Source: Muricea muricata | Lineage: Eukaryota > Cnidaria > Anthozoa > Malacalcyonacea > Plexauridae | Direction of reading: 5' to 3' | NCBI GenBank assembly: GCA_963855995.1 | Contig: OY979716.1 | Coordinates: 48,948,616-49,012,615 of the forward strand | DNA length: 64,000 nt | In this document: one piece after another, positions 30,809-42,547 of the stretch | Position numbering within the stretch: position 1 is the first letter of the stretch | How the letters are laid out: the number at the start of each line of letters is the position of its first letter | Translations under genes and position numbers: made by a program | Notes under the pieces: model-generated | Seen by the model: only the letters and a program-made list of their open reading frames with translations | What the model was told of the DNA's origin: nothing | The model's database searches: none

Positions 30809-31072
30809 ATTTTTTTTAAAATGATATAGATGAAAATTCCTTAAAAAATTTTTAAGGAAAAATATTTTTCCTGTCTTGGAACACCCCTAAGGAATTTTTT
30901 TGAATTTTTGATGACATCAGCAGAACTTTAAATTTTTTTGCTGAATTGACAAAAAATATTTTTTTAACGCCATCTTGAAATTTTTGGAAACATTTCATTT
31001 TGTCTTACACGACGTTTTTGAAAAAATGCTGAGTCAGAACAGAATGCCCTATACGCCCTATCATAGACTACT
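30809..31072. repeat. Polinton right terminal inverted repeat
   Basis: Reverse complement of 14371-14636. It ends CATAGACTACT at 31072, followed by the AACATC target duplication at 31073-31078. Confidence 0.9.
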
Positions 31073-31791
31073 AACATCCATTGCTTGCCAAAGAAACCCT
31101 TAAAGAAGTATTTCAAATGTCACGTGCCATCATCAATCGATGATGTGTATCATCACAGCTGTTCATCAAGGTGCTTTGGGGCTTTCCTTTTCAAACATGT
31201 GGCAACGTATGTGGGGTCATCGTAGCTATCTTGGCAGTAGTCGCTCAAAAGGTACCAAATATCTGGCAGAACGTAATACTTTCTCAAACTCGCAGTCTAC
31301 CTTCTGGTTTAAAGTGGTTGCTAGATCCAACAACATTCTCTGATTATCTGCGTGAAGTGATTATATCTTGGCTAGTCAAAGGTAAAACCAATGTTGCCTT
31401 TATTGAAAACTGCGTAAAAAGTTCTCGCTTGCCTGTTCTCAAAGACATGGAAGACATGCAACAATTTGTGGCTCATCCAACTGTTGGCAACGTCGTGGAA
31501 GACAACCATCAATCCGTGGCCCATTCAACTGTTGGCAACATCAAGGAAGACAACCATCAATCCGTGGCTTATTCGACTGTTGGCAACGTCGTGGAAGACA
31601 ACCGTCACTCCGTGGCCCATTCAACTGTTGGCAACGTTGTGGAAGACAACCAGCAATCTAAAGTCGGTACGCCTATTTTGAAAGTCAAACAAATGCAGCA
31701 TACCGTGATTGATCCGCCTGTTCAAGCAAACGTCAAGGGAATGGAGCATTGCATAACAGACCCGCATGTTTTGGAAAAGCCGGAAAAATGA
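31073..31791 (+). pseudogene. Ulp1-like protease, 3' part, with 16-residue repeats
   Basis: It continues the gene cut by the Polinton. The likely catalytic Cys region is FPFQTCGNVCGVIVAIL at about 31180-31230, followed by a helical segment ending FIENCVKSS. After it come four tandem 48-bp units (31468-31662), each encoding a variant of VAHSTVGNVVEDNHQS, and a short tail. A frameshift or stop lies between the Polinton edge and 31150. The repeats are a fast-evolving linker; no role can be stated. Confidence 0.6.
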
Positions 31792-31799
31792 CAATTAAA

Positions 31800-34414
31800 A
31801 GATAACAATAACACATGCAAATTCACAGCAGGAGAATTATTTAACAGCTTAAACGAAATAGACGAGGCAATCAAACAGTACGAATCTCGTAATTTTTGTC
31901 AGCTTTGGAAGAGAGATGCCAGAGCACTGGATGCTGCTCGTAAAAGAGTTCCAAAAAGGGTCGAAAATGTCAGAGTTTGAAATATTACTCACTTAAGCTG
32001 TCCTGCAAATTTGGCGGGAAAGCTCCAAAGCAGTGCGAAAAGACATCAAGAGCATCCAGTTCCTTTCACCAGTGCTGCCCTTTTGAAATTTACTTGTCAC
32101 TTTCACAAAGTGGACAAGAGTTGGAGGTCGTCAAGGTGCACGACGAACATAATCATCAAATATCACGAGAATTGTACAATCATTTTCCTTGACAACAACA
32201 TCTTGATGGACAGAATAAAGAAGTAAAAGAGGCTATTCGCCTAAAAGCTAATAAAAAACTTATCCAGCAAAAGATAGAGCGATCAACTGGTCGTCCTATT
32301 ACCATGAAGGACATTCAAAACCTACAAACCCAAACCAGAAAGGAACATAATAGCAACAAACTAGATGCTGTTGTCAATTTTCTGCAAAAAGATCCTAATT
32401 CTACAATTGAAGTTACGGTGGACAAAGATAACGAATTCAAGTGCTTATTCTACCAGGATGAAAAGATGAAGACCGTTTTTGCAATGTTTCCTGAGCTATT
32501 AATGGTTGATGCAACTTAAAAGTTACTTGATTTGAAGCTGGCAGTATATGTTCTTTTAGCCGTCGATGGTCATGGTTTAAGTGAAATAGTTGGACTGTTC
32601 ATAGTTGCTGAAGAAACAGGTGTAACCATTGAATCTGCAGAAGAATACTTCAAGAAAAATAATTCAGCCTGGGAAAGGACAAAGGTCATCATATCAGATA
32701 AAGATTTTACTGAGAGAAACGTGTTCAGAAGTGTTTTCCTGGTATAGTTCTTCAAATTTGCCTATTCCATACATTACAAACATTCAAGGGGGGGATCACC
32801 ATGGATAAAATGAGCATTACGTCTGGTGAGAGGAATAGATGCCTGGAAATTTTAACAAAAATTACATATTGAAGGTCACCTGAAGAGTACCAATTTAACT
32901 TGAGTTTGCTAAAATCCACAAAAAATAATTCTGTTGTATCCTACTTTCTGGAAAACTGGATCCAATTAAAGATCAATGGGTACCTTGTTTTAAAGACACT
33001 GCCCTGAACCTTGGTGAGACAACCAATAACCATCTTGAAAGTATCAGCAGTAAGATTAAGAGAGTCTGTTCAAAGTATGGTAGTCTTTGCAGTTTTTTAC
33101 AGAATTTTTCGCCATCTTAGGAGCACCAAGAAATTAATGGCATGTGCTTGCCGCCCAAATTACTTATTGTTCATGGATGATGATCTGCGAGATTACGGGA
33201 ATTTCGTTACAACATATACTTTTAAGCACATTCAAGATCAAGCAAAGTTTTCAGAAATGGTGAAAGTGAAGAAAAAGTTATCAGACGACACTTTTCTCAT
33301 AACCAAACATGAACAAACAGATGTGATTGTTTCACCAGTTTCATGTCAGAGCACCCCGGAAGAATCGGGCTGCCATGTCGCCATATTCTGAAGGTTAGAC
33401 AACTTATGAGTATGAGCCGTTTTGATGATACACTTGTTTTGGACCGGTGGAAGAACGTTTATGCTAATAATAGTTTTACAACGGAACCCTGCCCCATTAT
33501 AGAAAGTAACAACACAATACATGATGCCTGTATCAATGTACAAGATGAGCTGCCTCAGACAAAAATTTTGTCCGAAGCCCAGAAGTACAAGAAGGCTTTA
33601 AAGACTGCTCAATCATTGGCATCTCAGGGATGAAAACCTTTGATGAGCGAATGATGCAGGTGCAGGCATTACTTGAATCATGGCAGGCTGGAAAGCCATT
33701 CCATTTAATTGATGCAAGCATGCACAGTATTCCAAAGAATGTTTCTGAAAAAATTGATGAGCTTTTTTCTGCTTTCCTTGAAAAAGAAAACAGCGAAGCT
33801 ATTCCTAAGACCAGGACGCAAAGTGGTGACATATATCAGGCAGACTCAAAGAAACGAAGCGATGAGAAAAAACAATGTGTTCCAATTTGCAGACGTAAAG
33901 ATGCTTCCAAAAATGTTGAAAAGAGGACAACCCAAAGGTGCTGGATTGACTGTTATTGGACTGCCAAAAGTAAAAAAGAGCAAAACCAACAGTAGCAATT
34001 TAGTACCTTTTACTAAATTGACCCCAAAGGAAAAGGATAGACTACTTTTGGAATGTTTTGTCAGCTCTTTAACTGCAAAACAAGCGCTCAGTGGCACGCA
34101 AATTCAGGATTGTAGAATAGAAGCAAATCCTCTTAAGACTCCTGATTTAGAAAGAGATGAAAGCGTTGTGGATGTCAATCGAATTGAGAAGTATTTTACA
34201 AATAAAGGATGGTTGACAGTCTTGGGAGCTCTTGCAAAAAAAAAGAAGATTCCCCTGGATTTGCCCAGGATGTGCAAAGGGAATAAAGACTAGTCAAGGC
34301 AGTATTGCCTGTGAACAATGCTTAAACTGGTATCATTTTCCATGTGTAGCTTTACAGAAGAAGCCAAAAACAAGAAATTGGTTCTGCAGAAGTTGCGAAA
34401 ATAAATACCAATGA
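31800..34414 (+). pseudogene. MULE transposase with SWIM and PHD fingers, decayed
   Basis: Segments in order: helical region NSLNEIDEAIKQYESRN (31840-31900); FAR1/FLYWCH-like zinc region CPFEIYLSLSQSGQELE..DEHNHQI (~32075-32165); MULE catalytic domain 32400-33000, with Asp in LLMVDAT, a TAA right after it (32517), then VLLAVDGHGLSEIVGLF and VIISDKDFTERNVF; a His-containing segment after frameshifts; SWIM finger with LPCRHILK reading at ~33370; linker (VIGLPKVKKSK); C-terminal PHD finger ICPGCAKG..CEQCLNWYHF..WFCRSC (34255-34405). The order matches Mutator-like transposases of invertebrates related to ZSWIM3. It mobilises elements with 9-bp duplications, consistent with the flanks. Many breaks. 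Confidence 0.8.
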
Positions 34415-34588
34415 AACCCTATCATATTAGTACACTCAGGCATATGTACCTAACTGAAAGTAAATAAATATTCGTTCTTAAGTTTGCAAACAAGCATGAC
34501 TAACTAATATTGACCAAGTTTTTTTCCACAAAATATTTAACTTAATTACAAAAAATACATTGTGTACCTCTATATAATACTGTAACAG

Positions 34589-34810
34589 CAGTGGCATTAC
34601 CAAGGTGGACTATCGAAAAAAGCTCCCCCAGGATTTTTTATTTATGGAACTCGAAACATGATTTCTTAAATCATATAATTTGGTTAGCGAAAGTCACAGT
34701 TTTGCAATATCTTGTAAACATGTCGTGCCAGGTTTAAACTTTTTACAGGTATGGTTTTGAGGACCATTGATGATCGCCCGCTCCCCCCCCCTTCCTTGGC
34801 TATGTCACTG
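34589..34810. mobile_element. Short hAT-type MITE remnant
   Basis: The left end CAGTGGCATTACCAAGG and the right end (reverse complement CAGTGACATAGCCAAGG) are imperfect inverted repeats of hAT type, 222 bp apart. Flanking 8-mers TGTAACAG and TGCAAAGG agree at 5 of 8 positions, so it is an old insertion. Confidence 0.5.
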
Positions 34811-34938
34811 TGCAAAGGGCAGGTTTAACCACCTATGCATACAATGCATCATAAAACAATGAAGAGTTTTGTTCAGCAGATGAACTCTATGCATATAACA
34901 CTAACAAAATTTATTTTCTGTTGTTATTAAAGATAGCG

Positions 34939-35303
34939 TAAACCTCTGATTATAAGCCGCCCCCTGAATATAAGCGCCCCGTCTATAAGTCCATCAAATT
35001 ACTAACGTTCACACTGTTTCAAATATAAGCCCCCCTCCCCCGAATGTAAGCCCATCCATCTATAAGCCCATCCATCTATAAGCCCATCCCACTATAATAT
35101 GTTAGTGTATTAAATTGTGTGTATTAACATGTTAATGTATTAAATTGTGTATATTTTTGCATTAAAAATTAACAATAAATTATGTACTTGGTTTATATTA
35201 ATTGATGTAAGATGTGGTCCATGCATAAGCTCCCCCCTTGTGTATAAGCCATCAAAAAATGCTTAAGAAATTATATAAGCATAGGACTTATAATCAGAGG
35301 TTT
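34939..35303. mobile_element. TATAAGCC-type MITE
   Basis: The ends TAAACCTCTGATTATAA and TTATAATCAGAGGTTTA are perfect inverted repeats. Inside are many TATAAGCC/CTATAAGCCCATC copies (three tandem at 35050-35095) with C-rich tracts. It is inserted just inside the right MULE TIR. Confidence 0.65.
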
Positions 35304-35315
35304 ATGGTAGGTTAC

Positions 35316-36078
35316 ATGGAACTTTGTCATTTGTATATATTTAACTGTCCCTAAACATGAACAGAATATTATATTTAAGTTTGAACAAATATTTCATTTC
35401 AAATTAATAACATGATGGTATCATAACTATGCTGTATGGAATTAATCACAAAATATAAACTATATGAGGTATGTATTGCTGTTACTATTCAATGAGGCAT
35501 ACAAACAGGTAATGTCAAATAAAGGAACGATCATACAATGTACATTTTTTAAGCGTCCCCAATTAGTGAAACCTCTGGGTTTTGCTATAAGACATGACAG
35601 TTTAATAAAGTTATCTATCTATCTGTTAAGGGGTTACTTATAATGTCTTACATTTCCAATTTTTTTGACCCTTGGTAAACTCAGCTGTGAAGACTTGGAT
35701 TGATGCTTCTCTGGAAAGCCGCCCTAAATTTAAGTTGAGCAGCACTGCAAAGTATAAACAGAGCTTTCCTATGGGAACTATAAGTGCCAGCCATATTGAA
35801 CATGAATATTTATATCAATATTTATTGGTGATATAATAAATATTCATATTAATGCAAATACATAAAATATGCATATATTTGCCCAGTGCCTTTTTCTGTA
35901 TGGCGCAGGTACCTTTCCATATTCTTTCAGCATCCAACAAATTGGCTTCTCCTTATTTCGAATATTTTTTTTAAAATATAATCACCACTGCCCCGGATTA
36001 TGATAGCTCACAAATAAGACTGCTGGTCAAATAGTATTTTCCGAAACGTGAGCGGCTGCCGGTCAAATAGTCACGGGG
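35316..36078. repeat. MULE right terminal inverted repeat
   Basis: It ends GGTCAAATAGTCACGGGG at 36078, followed by the ATAAATTAA target duplication. It is about 60 bp shorter than the left copy owing to indels. Confidence 0.85.
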
Positions 36079-36168
36079 ATAAATTAAAGTCGACTTTGTT
36101 ATTGAGAACTTGCCGCATTTCCACTTGGCAATTGTAATTTGATAGGTGTTATTTATTCTTAATGCTAG

Positions 36169-36966
36169 ATGATAAAAGATGCAATTGCAACACAGGAATA
36201 GCCCACAGCATCAAAAATAGCCACACAGAAAAAGCCCTCCACAAGTACTGTCAGTACCAGAGAAACTCCAGATGATCCACAAGAGCCTGAACAAACTTCT
36301 GAACAAACTCCTGCAGAACAGTCAGTATAGCATGTACTGACTGAGGAAGTGGATGTTCCAAATTCATGTGTTTCTTGTGCACAACTTCTCCATGACAAAA
36401 GAAAACTTTCAAACAAAGTTAAGACATTAACAGGGATTGTTGGTAGAAGACAAATGAAGTGAAATCCTACTGAGGAAAAAGTAAGATTATACAGTTAACA
36501 CTAATAATAAAATAATTAGATTGCTGACCAATAAAACTTTGAACTGCCAGTTTTGCAATGCTCTGGCCAGTCAGGGTGGCCCTGTTGTTTATTTACACAT
36601 ATCCTGGCTACATGTCACCATATTTTTAATTGTTTTTGTTCATAATGGATTAATAGCTACACCACATACATATGGGGTTATATTATATTGAGATTTGCAA
36701 ACAAATCCTGACCAGCAATACATTTTTGTATTTACAGTAATAATGTTGGAAATAGAAATATGAAACCTCAAATCACTTGTAAAAAACAAAGAAATGTGGA
36801 TGATGAAAGGCAAAAACAGTATGGAGAAGGCAATAGTGATGATGAAGAAAAGTATGAAATAGAGTCAGAGATAGATGAACCTGTAAGCGAAAGTGGTTCC
36901 CAGTATGAAACTGAGACTGATGCAAGTTAAACAACTGGGACTGAGGACGTGGTTTACTTGCACAGG
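36169..36966 (+). pseudogene. THAP/transposase-like gene, exons 2-3
   Basis: Exon 2 (36169-36480) sits between AATGCTAG and GTAAGA. In the phase set by exon 1 it encodes a Thr/Glu-rich region, then LLHDKRKLSNKVKTLTG, a coiled coil typical after THAP domains. It contains three in-frame stops (TAG, TAG, TGA). A second acidic exon (about 36738-36966) encodes KYEIESEIDEPVSES with a TAA near 36928. Both lie directly outside the MULE and belong to the gene whose THAP exon is at 11478. Confidence 0.6.
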
Positions 36967-38289
36967 TTGGTAAAACTAGTCACTACTTTGGCTTTTCTAC
37001 ATCATGATTTTTATTGTGCATATGCCATTTAAAATATTAAGTAGAAATACATGCATGCAGCAACCTCTCACCACTAAGAGCATGCAAGTATATTTTCGGA
37101 ATTACATGAAGTACTTATGTAGGTTGTTGTCATAGCAACATGGCAATTGTTAGATATATAAATTTTTTCAAAATATTGGGTTTTTAATCCTTGTTTTATT
37201 GACAATTTTTTAAAATGCACAACATTTGTCATCGGAATGTTATTACACCTAATGTAAGCTTAAATTTGGTATAAAATACGACCTACTAATTACATATATT
37301 AGACGTTTTGAAATATTTATGAAACTAAATTTTTATCTACATAAACTTTGAGTTTGAAACAAAACCGTTTCAAGCCAATATTGTATCTTCGCTCATATTC
37401 TTTTAAAGTTTGTCAATATTTTGAAATACAGTAATAAGAAGACAGTCTTGCATTTACGAAACATAAACTTACTCTGGAATTTAAACAATAAACAGTGAAT
37501 AGACTGGAGAAGTACGGCTACGCCGGCCTTTATAAAGCATTAAAACACAAGTATAAATACGCATTATCAACAAACTTGCACGCCATAGTCAATTCTTGGC
37601 GCTTCTCTGTATTTTCTTAGAATTAATCTCTCTTCAAGAGTCAATGACCACCTTTCGTTGGTTGTGAAAGTTGGCAAATCTTTTTGCAAAAATACAAAAT
37701 ATTGTAGTGCAAAAAGCAAATTTAGATATTTGCTGTAAGTTGAATTCGTGATTAATCAATCAACAATAAATTTTAAATCTGGCCAATCAGGGTTAGCCAT
37801 TCATGATAGTCCGCCATATTGTTGAGATCAGTGAGGACATACCACTTTTACTACCTATCACGAGCAACGACTTTCAACTCCGCTAATACGAAATTAGTAA
37901 CCCTCGCCCCGGGCTTACGCCCGGAACGGCGCTTTGCGCTGTTGGCTCGGGGATAACAAATCCATCCTGCAAAATGTCTGATGGTCTTATGTTTGTTTGA
38001 TGTGTTACATCACATGACCTTGAGATTAAATCTATGGTTAATAAGTAAGAGAAAAATTATCTATTATTGCTTTAGTTTTAATAGACAGGTAGTAAACCTT
38101 ACAAGTTTACATATTTTGGTACAAGTTGCCTGTCAGCAATGCACCTGTAGACATTAACTTTTGAAATACTTAATGTGCATAACTAACTTAACATCATTGG
38201 CTATTGCTGTGATGAAAATTGTATAAATATCTGTCTGTAAACAAATTTTAGCCATAATATAGTGTTTCAATATATGTTTACTGATATAG
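36967..38289. other. Intron with a GC-rich structured patch
   Basis: No exon was recognised. At about 37907-37950 two adjacent GC hairpins stand out in AT-rich DNA: CCGGGCTTACGCCCGG and GGCGCTTTGCGCT. They are probably part of an old MITE; its ends were not resolved. Confidence 0.4.
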
Positions 38290-39074
38290 GTTAACCCTGG
38301 CAGACACAAATCTTCGGACAGAGCCCATAGTGTTTTTGTCGCAGCTGCTGTTGCTATTCAAGTTTTGTCACCTTTGCAAGCATAATGGTCCAGAAATTGT
38401 ATTAAAAGAGTGTGGGACAACTTTAATGGTGAAATCAAAGTGCCCTTCATGCAACAGAGATACCATTGATTGGAGGATCGCCAGCAAAAGGGTTGAGACT
38501 TTTTAATCACGTCGGACTGGGCTGTATAGCTTTAAAGACATACTATGTACATCAGAGGGTAAGTTCTTTTTCAGTCAGCCTGAAAATATCATTCAAAATT
38601 TCTACACCAGTGATAAAATCATTCATCAAAAAAAAATGCATCTCATTCTGCAAAAAAAACCTGACTTTTTAACAAATGGCCTTTGCTACTTCAAGTAGTG
38701 AAAGAACCTAATAAAATACCACCTTCAAAATCATAATAAAATACCACCTTCCAAATTTTGTTCATGAGCTCAAGTGAGATCTGAGCATGAATAAGATTAA
38801 TAATGCAAATATTTAACAAGCACTCTCCTGTTGTTTGAAAATTTACTTTATACTTCATTGATTTGTTAATATTTTACTTTGTAGGAAAAGATACTTCCTG
38901 CAATACTTTTGTTTTGGCAGGACTATAAAAAAAAAACATTGGACAAAGTCCGAAGTGGTAGTGGTTGTTGCAGGAGACGGTAGACATGATAGTATGGGCC
39001 ATAGTGCCAAATATTGTGTGTATACCATCTTCTGCTGCAATGTACCTATGATTATTGATTTCAACATTGTGCAG
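38290..39074 (+). pseudogene. THAP/transposase-like gene, exons 4-5
   Basis: Exon 4 (38290-38558, between TATAG and GTAAG) has a four-Cys pattern, FCHLCKHNG ... KCPSCNRDTIDW. A frameshift near 38475 precedes GLRLFNHVGLGCIALKTYYV. Exon 5 (38885-39074) encodes VVVVAGDGRHDSMGHSAKYC, the conserved Gly-Asp-Gly core that I take as the first catalytic Asp of a DDE domain, and ends FNIVQ|GTGAAT. The intron after exon 5 received the P element at 39215. The family (THAP plus GDGR..SPGHSAKY-like core) is multicopy in fish and cnidarians. Kolobok superfamily is my best guess, not certain. Confidence 0.6.
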
Positions 39075-39207
39075 GTGAATTTAATGTTATATATCAAAAT
39101 AAAAATCATCACACTAAATATTTGTTTTCAGAAAGTTTTCAGTGGTTGCCTTGTCAGTACATCTTTTTTGTGACAATGGCCACAGTTATTTCCTAATGCA
39201 TGTGTCA

Positions 39208-39214
39208 GTTGTAC
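39208..39214. repeat. P-element target-site duplication, left (GTTGTAC)
   Basis: Identical 7-mer at 45460-45466. Confidence 0.85.
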
Positions 39215-39644
39215 CATAGAATAAGAAATTAATAGAAGGGCCACTCATGTCGAAGCCTTTGAAGTTTATGTCGCCAATTTCCGAACGTGCATCCGGGAAA
39301 TTCTGAGCAGCGGCCATTATTCCAGCAAGATACTTTAGCAAGATCATAGTGGAAAGTATAGCAAATCAGTGGAGTTCAGCAAAGTAAACCAATTTATCTT
39401 GAAATTTTTGCATTGAATTTTATAAAAAATATATTAAGGCAAAGCAAATAGTTATGGATTGGTTGCGCCAGAATAGTATTTATTCTTTGGAAAATCCTTA
39501 AACAGTCAAAGGCAAAAGGAGCATCGAGGATATTAAAATATCTGGATCATTGAATGTCCTTTGTACATTTCTGCAGCCAGGTGCATCAAATTATTTGCTG
39601 TATATAAGCAGGTGTTTGAGTCATTTGGATTGTTTACTGTATAT

Positions 39645-41620
39645 CTATAGGTGTTTTACTTTAATGTACTTGCAGGACTTTTTCTTGGTGTAAGCGCATT
39701 GACGATTTGCAAACTTGATGCTGTAATATATGTGCATCCTGACAAACAATTTCTGGAGATATGCCAGTGGAAACTGAGCACATACGTGAAATGGCACTGG
39801 GATTCTTTCAATGACCTTTAAAATATTTGCCCCAACATTTGAATTTTTTGTGGTAACAGAAAAGGACTTGACAAAAGCATCTTTCAGCTTAATGATGTAT
39901 TCCAAATAACATGAGGAGGGGACATTCAAGCCACTAAAGCGTGGTTCTTTATATGCTTTAAAGAAACAGAACTGCTTTCGATTGTCATCAAGATCGTTTG
40001 ATACAAGTACTTTGTAATTGATGCAGCTGTGGATCTTGAAGGACTTGTTGAGCAGGTAGCCTGAAACATAAGCCAGAGCATTGTCCTGGAATATGTTTGA
40101 ACTGACATTTTGTTCCCTGTAATCAGTTTGTCCAATTGACAGAATCTGTGCATTGGAGACATCTTTGGCAAGAAGAGCATCTTTAGGTTTTCTTTTTTTC
40201 CGTCTTTGAAAACTGGGTAAGAAGGACATCCAAGCCTTTGGCACAATTTCCTTTGAATGATTTGAGAAGAGAACTGAAAAATAGCTTTCTAAAAGCTCTG
40301 GTGAATTGGATTGGGGTGGGATTATCGCAATTTCCTCCCTGTTGCCAAATACTCCCAAAAAAGTTCTCTAGTGGATCTGTATTTAGTCTTCTGCTAAACA
40401 AGAATGTGAAGTTGTGGGAAGCTTGTAGTTTATTCCAAATACAAATGATGGCACTGAGGGCGACCAACCAGCCTTTAAGAGATTTTATCTGTTTTGTTAC
40501 ATTAACATCACCATTGAGTACTTTAATTCCTTGAATAAAGGTTATGGACTCTCTCAAGAATGTGATGTGAGAATTATTTGTGCTGATGGCACTCTTGAAT
40601 TCTTTTACTGAACTAAGAGTGGAGCTATTAACACAGTAAAATAGGGAGTCAAACTTTGAAAGGAGTTTTGCAGTTCCCAAAGATGCTGGCAGTTCTCCCA
40701 TGCTAGCATATGTGCAAATAGATGTGGCAACGGTACGACCAAAAACCTGAGTGGCATATTTTATCTTCATTTTCTGGAAATTGGTTGGATTGATGTGTTT
40801 GTCTGTTAGCTTTGGAGCAGACCTTATGGGAAGGATCTTATCTTTCTCATAGAAGTCTTCTACATCTTTCCAACAGGCAGAATACTGGTTGAACTTGAAG
40901 GTATAGTTCATTAGATTGTTTCTGATGCACTTCAATAGATGTGGTGGGTCAAACATAAGGTATATGCTCTTGCCATTGTTAACAAACCAAGGTTTCTCAG
41001 CCGTGACTTTAAGATGCAAAGATAAACTGTAAAAATTGGACCCCATGTCTGATATTACGACAACAATGTTTAATCCAATTCCATCCAACTTGTCAATTGC
41101 TTCTTTAATAAGATCTTCAAGAGTATCTACAGGGCAAGAATTATTGACTAGTGCATAACCCAGTGGTTGCTTCCATCCTCCAGAAATACTTCGTAACATG
41201 AACACCAAGCCAGATGTTGCCACTTTATTTGTTCTGTACCCGCCACCAAAGTCTTCCACACCTACAATCTTATCATCACTTATATTGTAGAAAAGATGCA
41301 TCTTCAAGGATATCTCATCAAAACAAAGCGTGCAGAGCTTTTCCATCTCACTCGTGTGCAACTTTCTCTTTCAGCAGATTCAAGGTTGCTTGTGGTATTC
41401 CAGTTGCCATTGGAATTTTTGAAACAAAACTTCTGATTGAGGATTTATTTGGTAGAATAAACAACTTTGAAAGTAGACAGTATGCTTTACCACTAGCATG
41501 ATACAAAGAAACTGCTAATGATTTTATTTCAGGAGAGTATCTTCGTCCATGTGCTTTTTTGAATATAGCTTTACTTGTAGCCTAATAAAATTAGCAAGGT
41601 GATCTGGCAGATTTTTCAAC
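39645..41620 (-). pseudogene. P-element transposase core, frameshifted
   Basis: Read on minus: THAP9-type N-terminal helix (RYSPEIKSLAVSLYHASGKAY, from ~41545); frameshift near 41370; catalytic RNase-H-like core CFDEISLKMHLFYN; GWKQPLGYALVN; VVISDMGSNFYSL; FDPPHLLKCIRNNLMNY. The GTP-binding insertion-like region follows, then LNTDPLENFFGSIWQQGG (the conserved acidic segment). At an A7 run (coding strand, 40193-40199) the frame changes to RKPKDALLAKDV and continues to the stop at 39645. Length and order fit P-superfamily transposases such as THAP9. The long plus frames here are shadows. Confidence 0.85.
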
Positions 41621-42547
41621 GCAGTGTCTAATGCCTTTTCAACATCTTCATCTTTCCCCTTCTTTGCAATATTTTTTATTTTCTTGCTCAGCCTGGATAT
41701 TTTTTTTGTTTTTGGATTTTATGGTTTTCCTTTGCTTTATTTTTCTTGGAGTGTTTTGGGATAGAGAACTGCAAGTTTGAGTACTGCATTCTTCTTTGTT
41801 TGAGGTCATTAACATCTGATTTTCTAATTTGGTCAATGTCATCTTCTATACAACATACTCAAAGTTTTTACATTAATTAAAATTTGCAATCCTGAGAATA
41901 GTATATTAAAAATTTGTGTTTACCTTGAATATTTTCAATAGGCTGACCTATTGGAACAACAGACACAGGAACATTTTCGTTTGTTTCTACTTGCCCTAAA
42001 ATGTGGTAATATAGCTAGGATGATCATGAGGGTAATATATAATAAAGTATTTGTTATTGCCAAACCTATTAATTAATCTCTATCATCATTCCCACCAGGT
42101 TCAATAAAGAATTCTGCTTCATTGTCGTTTTTCTCCTATTCCTAGAAAATATTTGAGGCTATAATAAGAAATATAGTTCAACATTTTTTACATATTAATT
42201 ACATTATTTTAAGTGAATGTCTGTACCTGTTTCTTTTGACGTCCTTTTTTTTCGGGATTTCTTTGCTGTAAATACTTAATACTGTAGTTTTCTTTTAAAT
42301 GATTACAATTCTATATTTCACTAATTTTTGAATTTAAATATTACAAAAAAGCTCAATTTGTATTTATGACTACTTGCATTAGTGCTGTATTTTTCTTCAA
42401 GGAAATCTGAATTAGTGATGGTGAAGTTATTGTGACAAACAGATTTAAAATCTAATTTTATAATTATATTCTGTCTCCTTATTGGATTGTAATGAGATAA
42501 AGATCAGAAGAAGCTTATTTATTAGGCACATAGATATTGTATCATAC
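41621..42547 (-). pseudogene. P-element gene, internal exons/introns
   Basis: A basic Lys/Gln-rich segment (41648-41842, PRKIKQRKTIKS) with a following frame DVEKALDTALKNLPDHLANF looks like the coiled linker between THAP and core. The remaining sequence to 42547 is AT-rich intron with no clear exon. Confidence 0.4.

Larger units (their letters stand above)
14371..31072. mobile_element. Polinton/Maverick (virus-like self-synthesising transposon)
   Basis: The 16,702-bp element has ~265-bp TIRs beginning AGTAGTCTATGATAGG and a perfect 6-bp target duplication. It carries protein-primed polymerase B, integrase, major capsid protein, packaging ATPase, fibre and about 15 further ORFs in blocks: plus 14679-20919, minus 20951-23859, plus 23880-27238, minus 27268-30769. 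I could not find the adenain-like maturation protease expected in the group. Its CpG content looks much higher than that of flanking DNA. Many genes are broken, so this copy is inactive, but several small ORFs are intact. Confidence 0.95.
11940..36078 (+). mobile_element. Mutator-like element (MULE) with nested Polinton
   Basis: The element is bounded by long terminal inverted repeats (left 11940-12759, right 35316-36078) and a perfect 9-bp target duplication. Removing the nested Polinton and its extra AACATC leaves about 7.4 kb. It encodes a Ulp1-type protease (13741-14370 joined across the Polinton to 31073-31791) and a MULE transposase with SWIM and PHD fingers (31800-34414), both on plus. 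It sits in intron 1 of the THAP gene in the same orientation. Stops and frameshifts in both genes show it is inactive. MITEs at 34589 and 34939 are further insertions. Confidence 0.85.

Noticed and set aside
35030-35100. CRISPR-like array of TATAAGCCCATC repeats
   Set aside because: Units are contiguous and short, without spacers, inside a eukaryotic MITE.
39132-39214. Extra exon of the THAP gene after TTTTCAG at 39131
   Set aside because: The conserved protein continues directly from exon 5 (ending FNIVQ) to 48739 (NEAGSS), so this stretch is intron.
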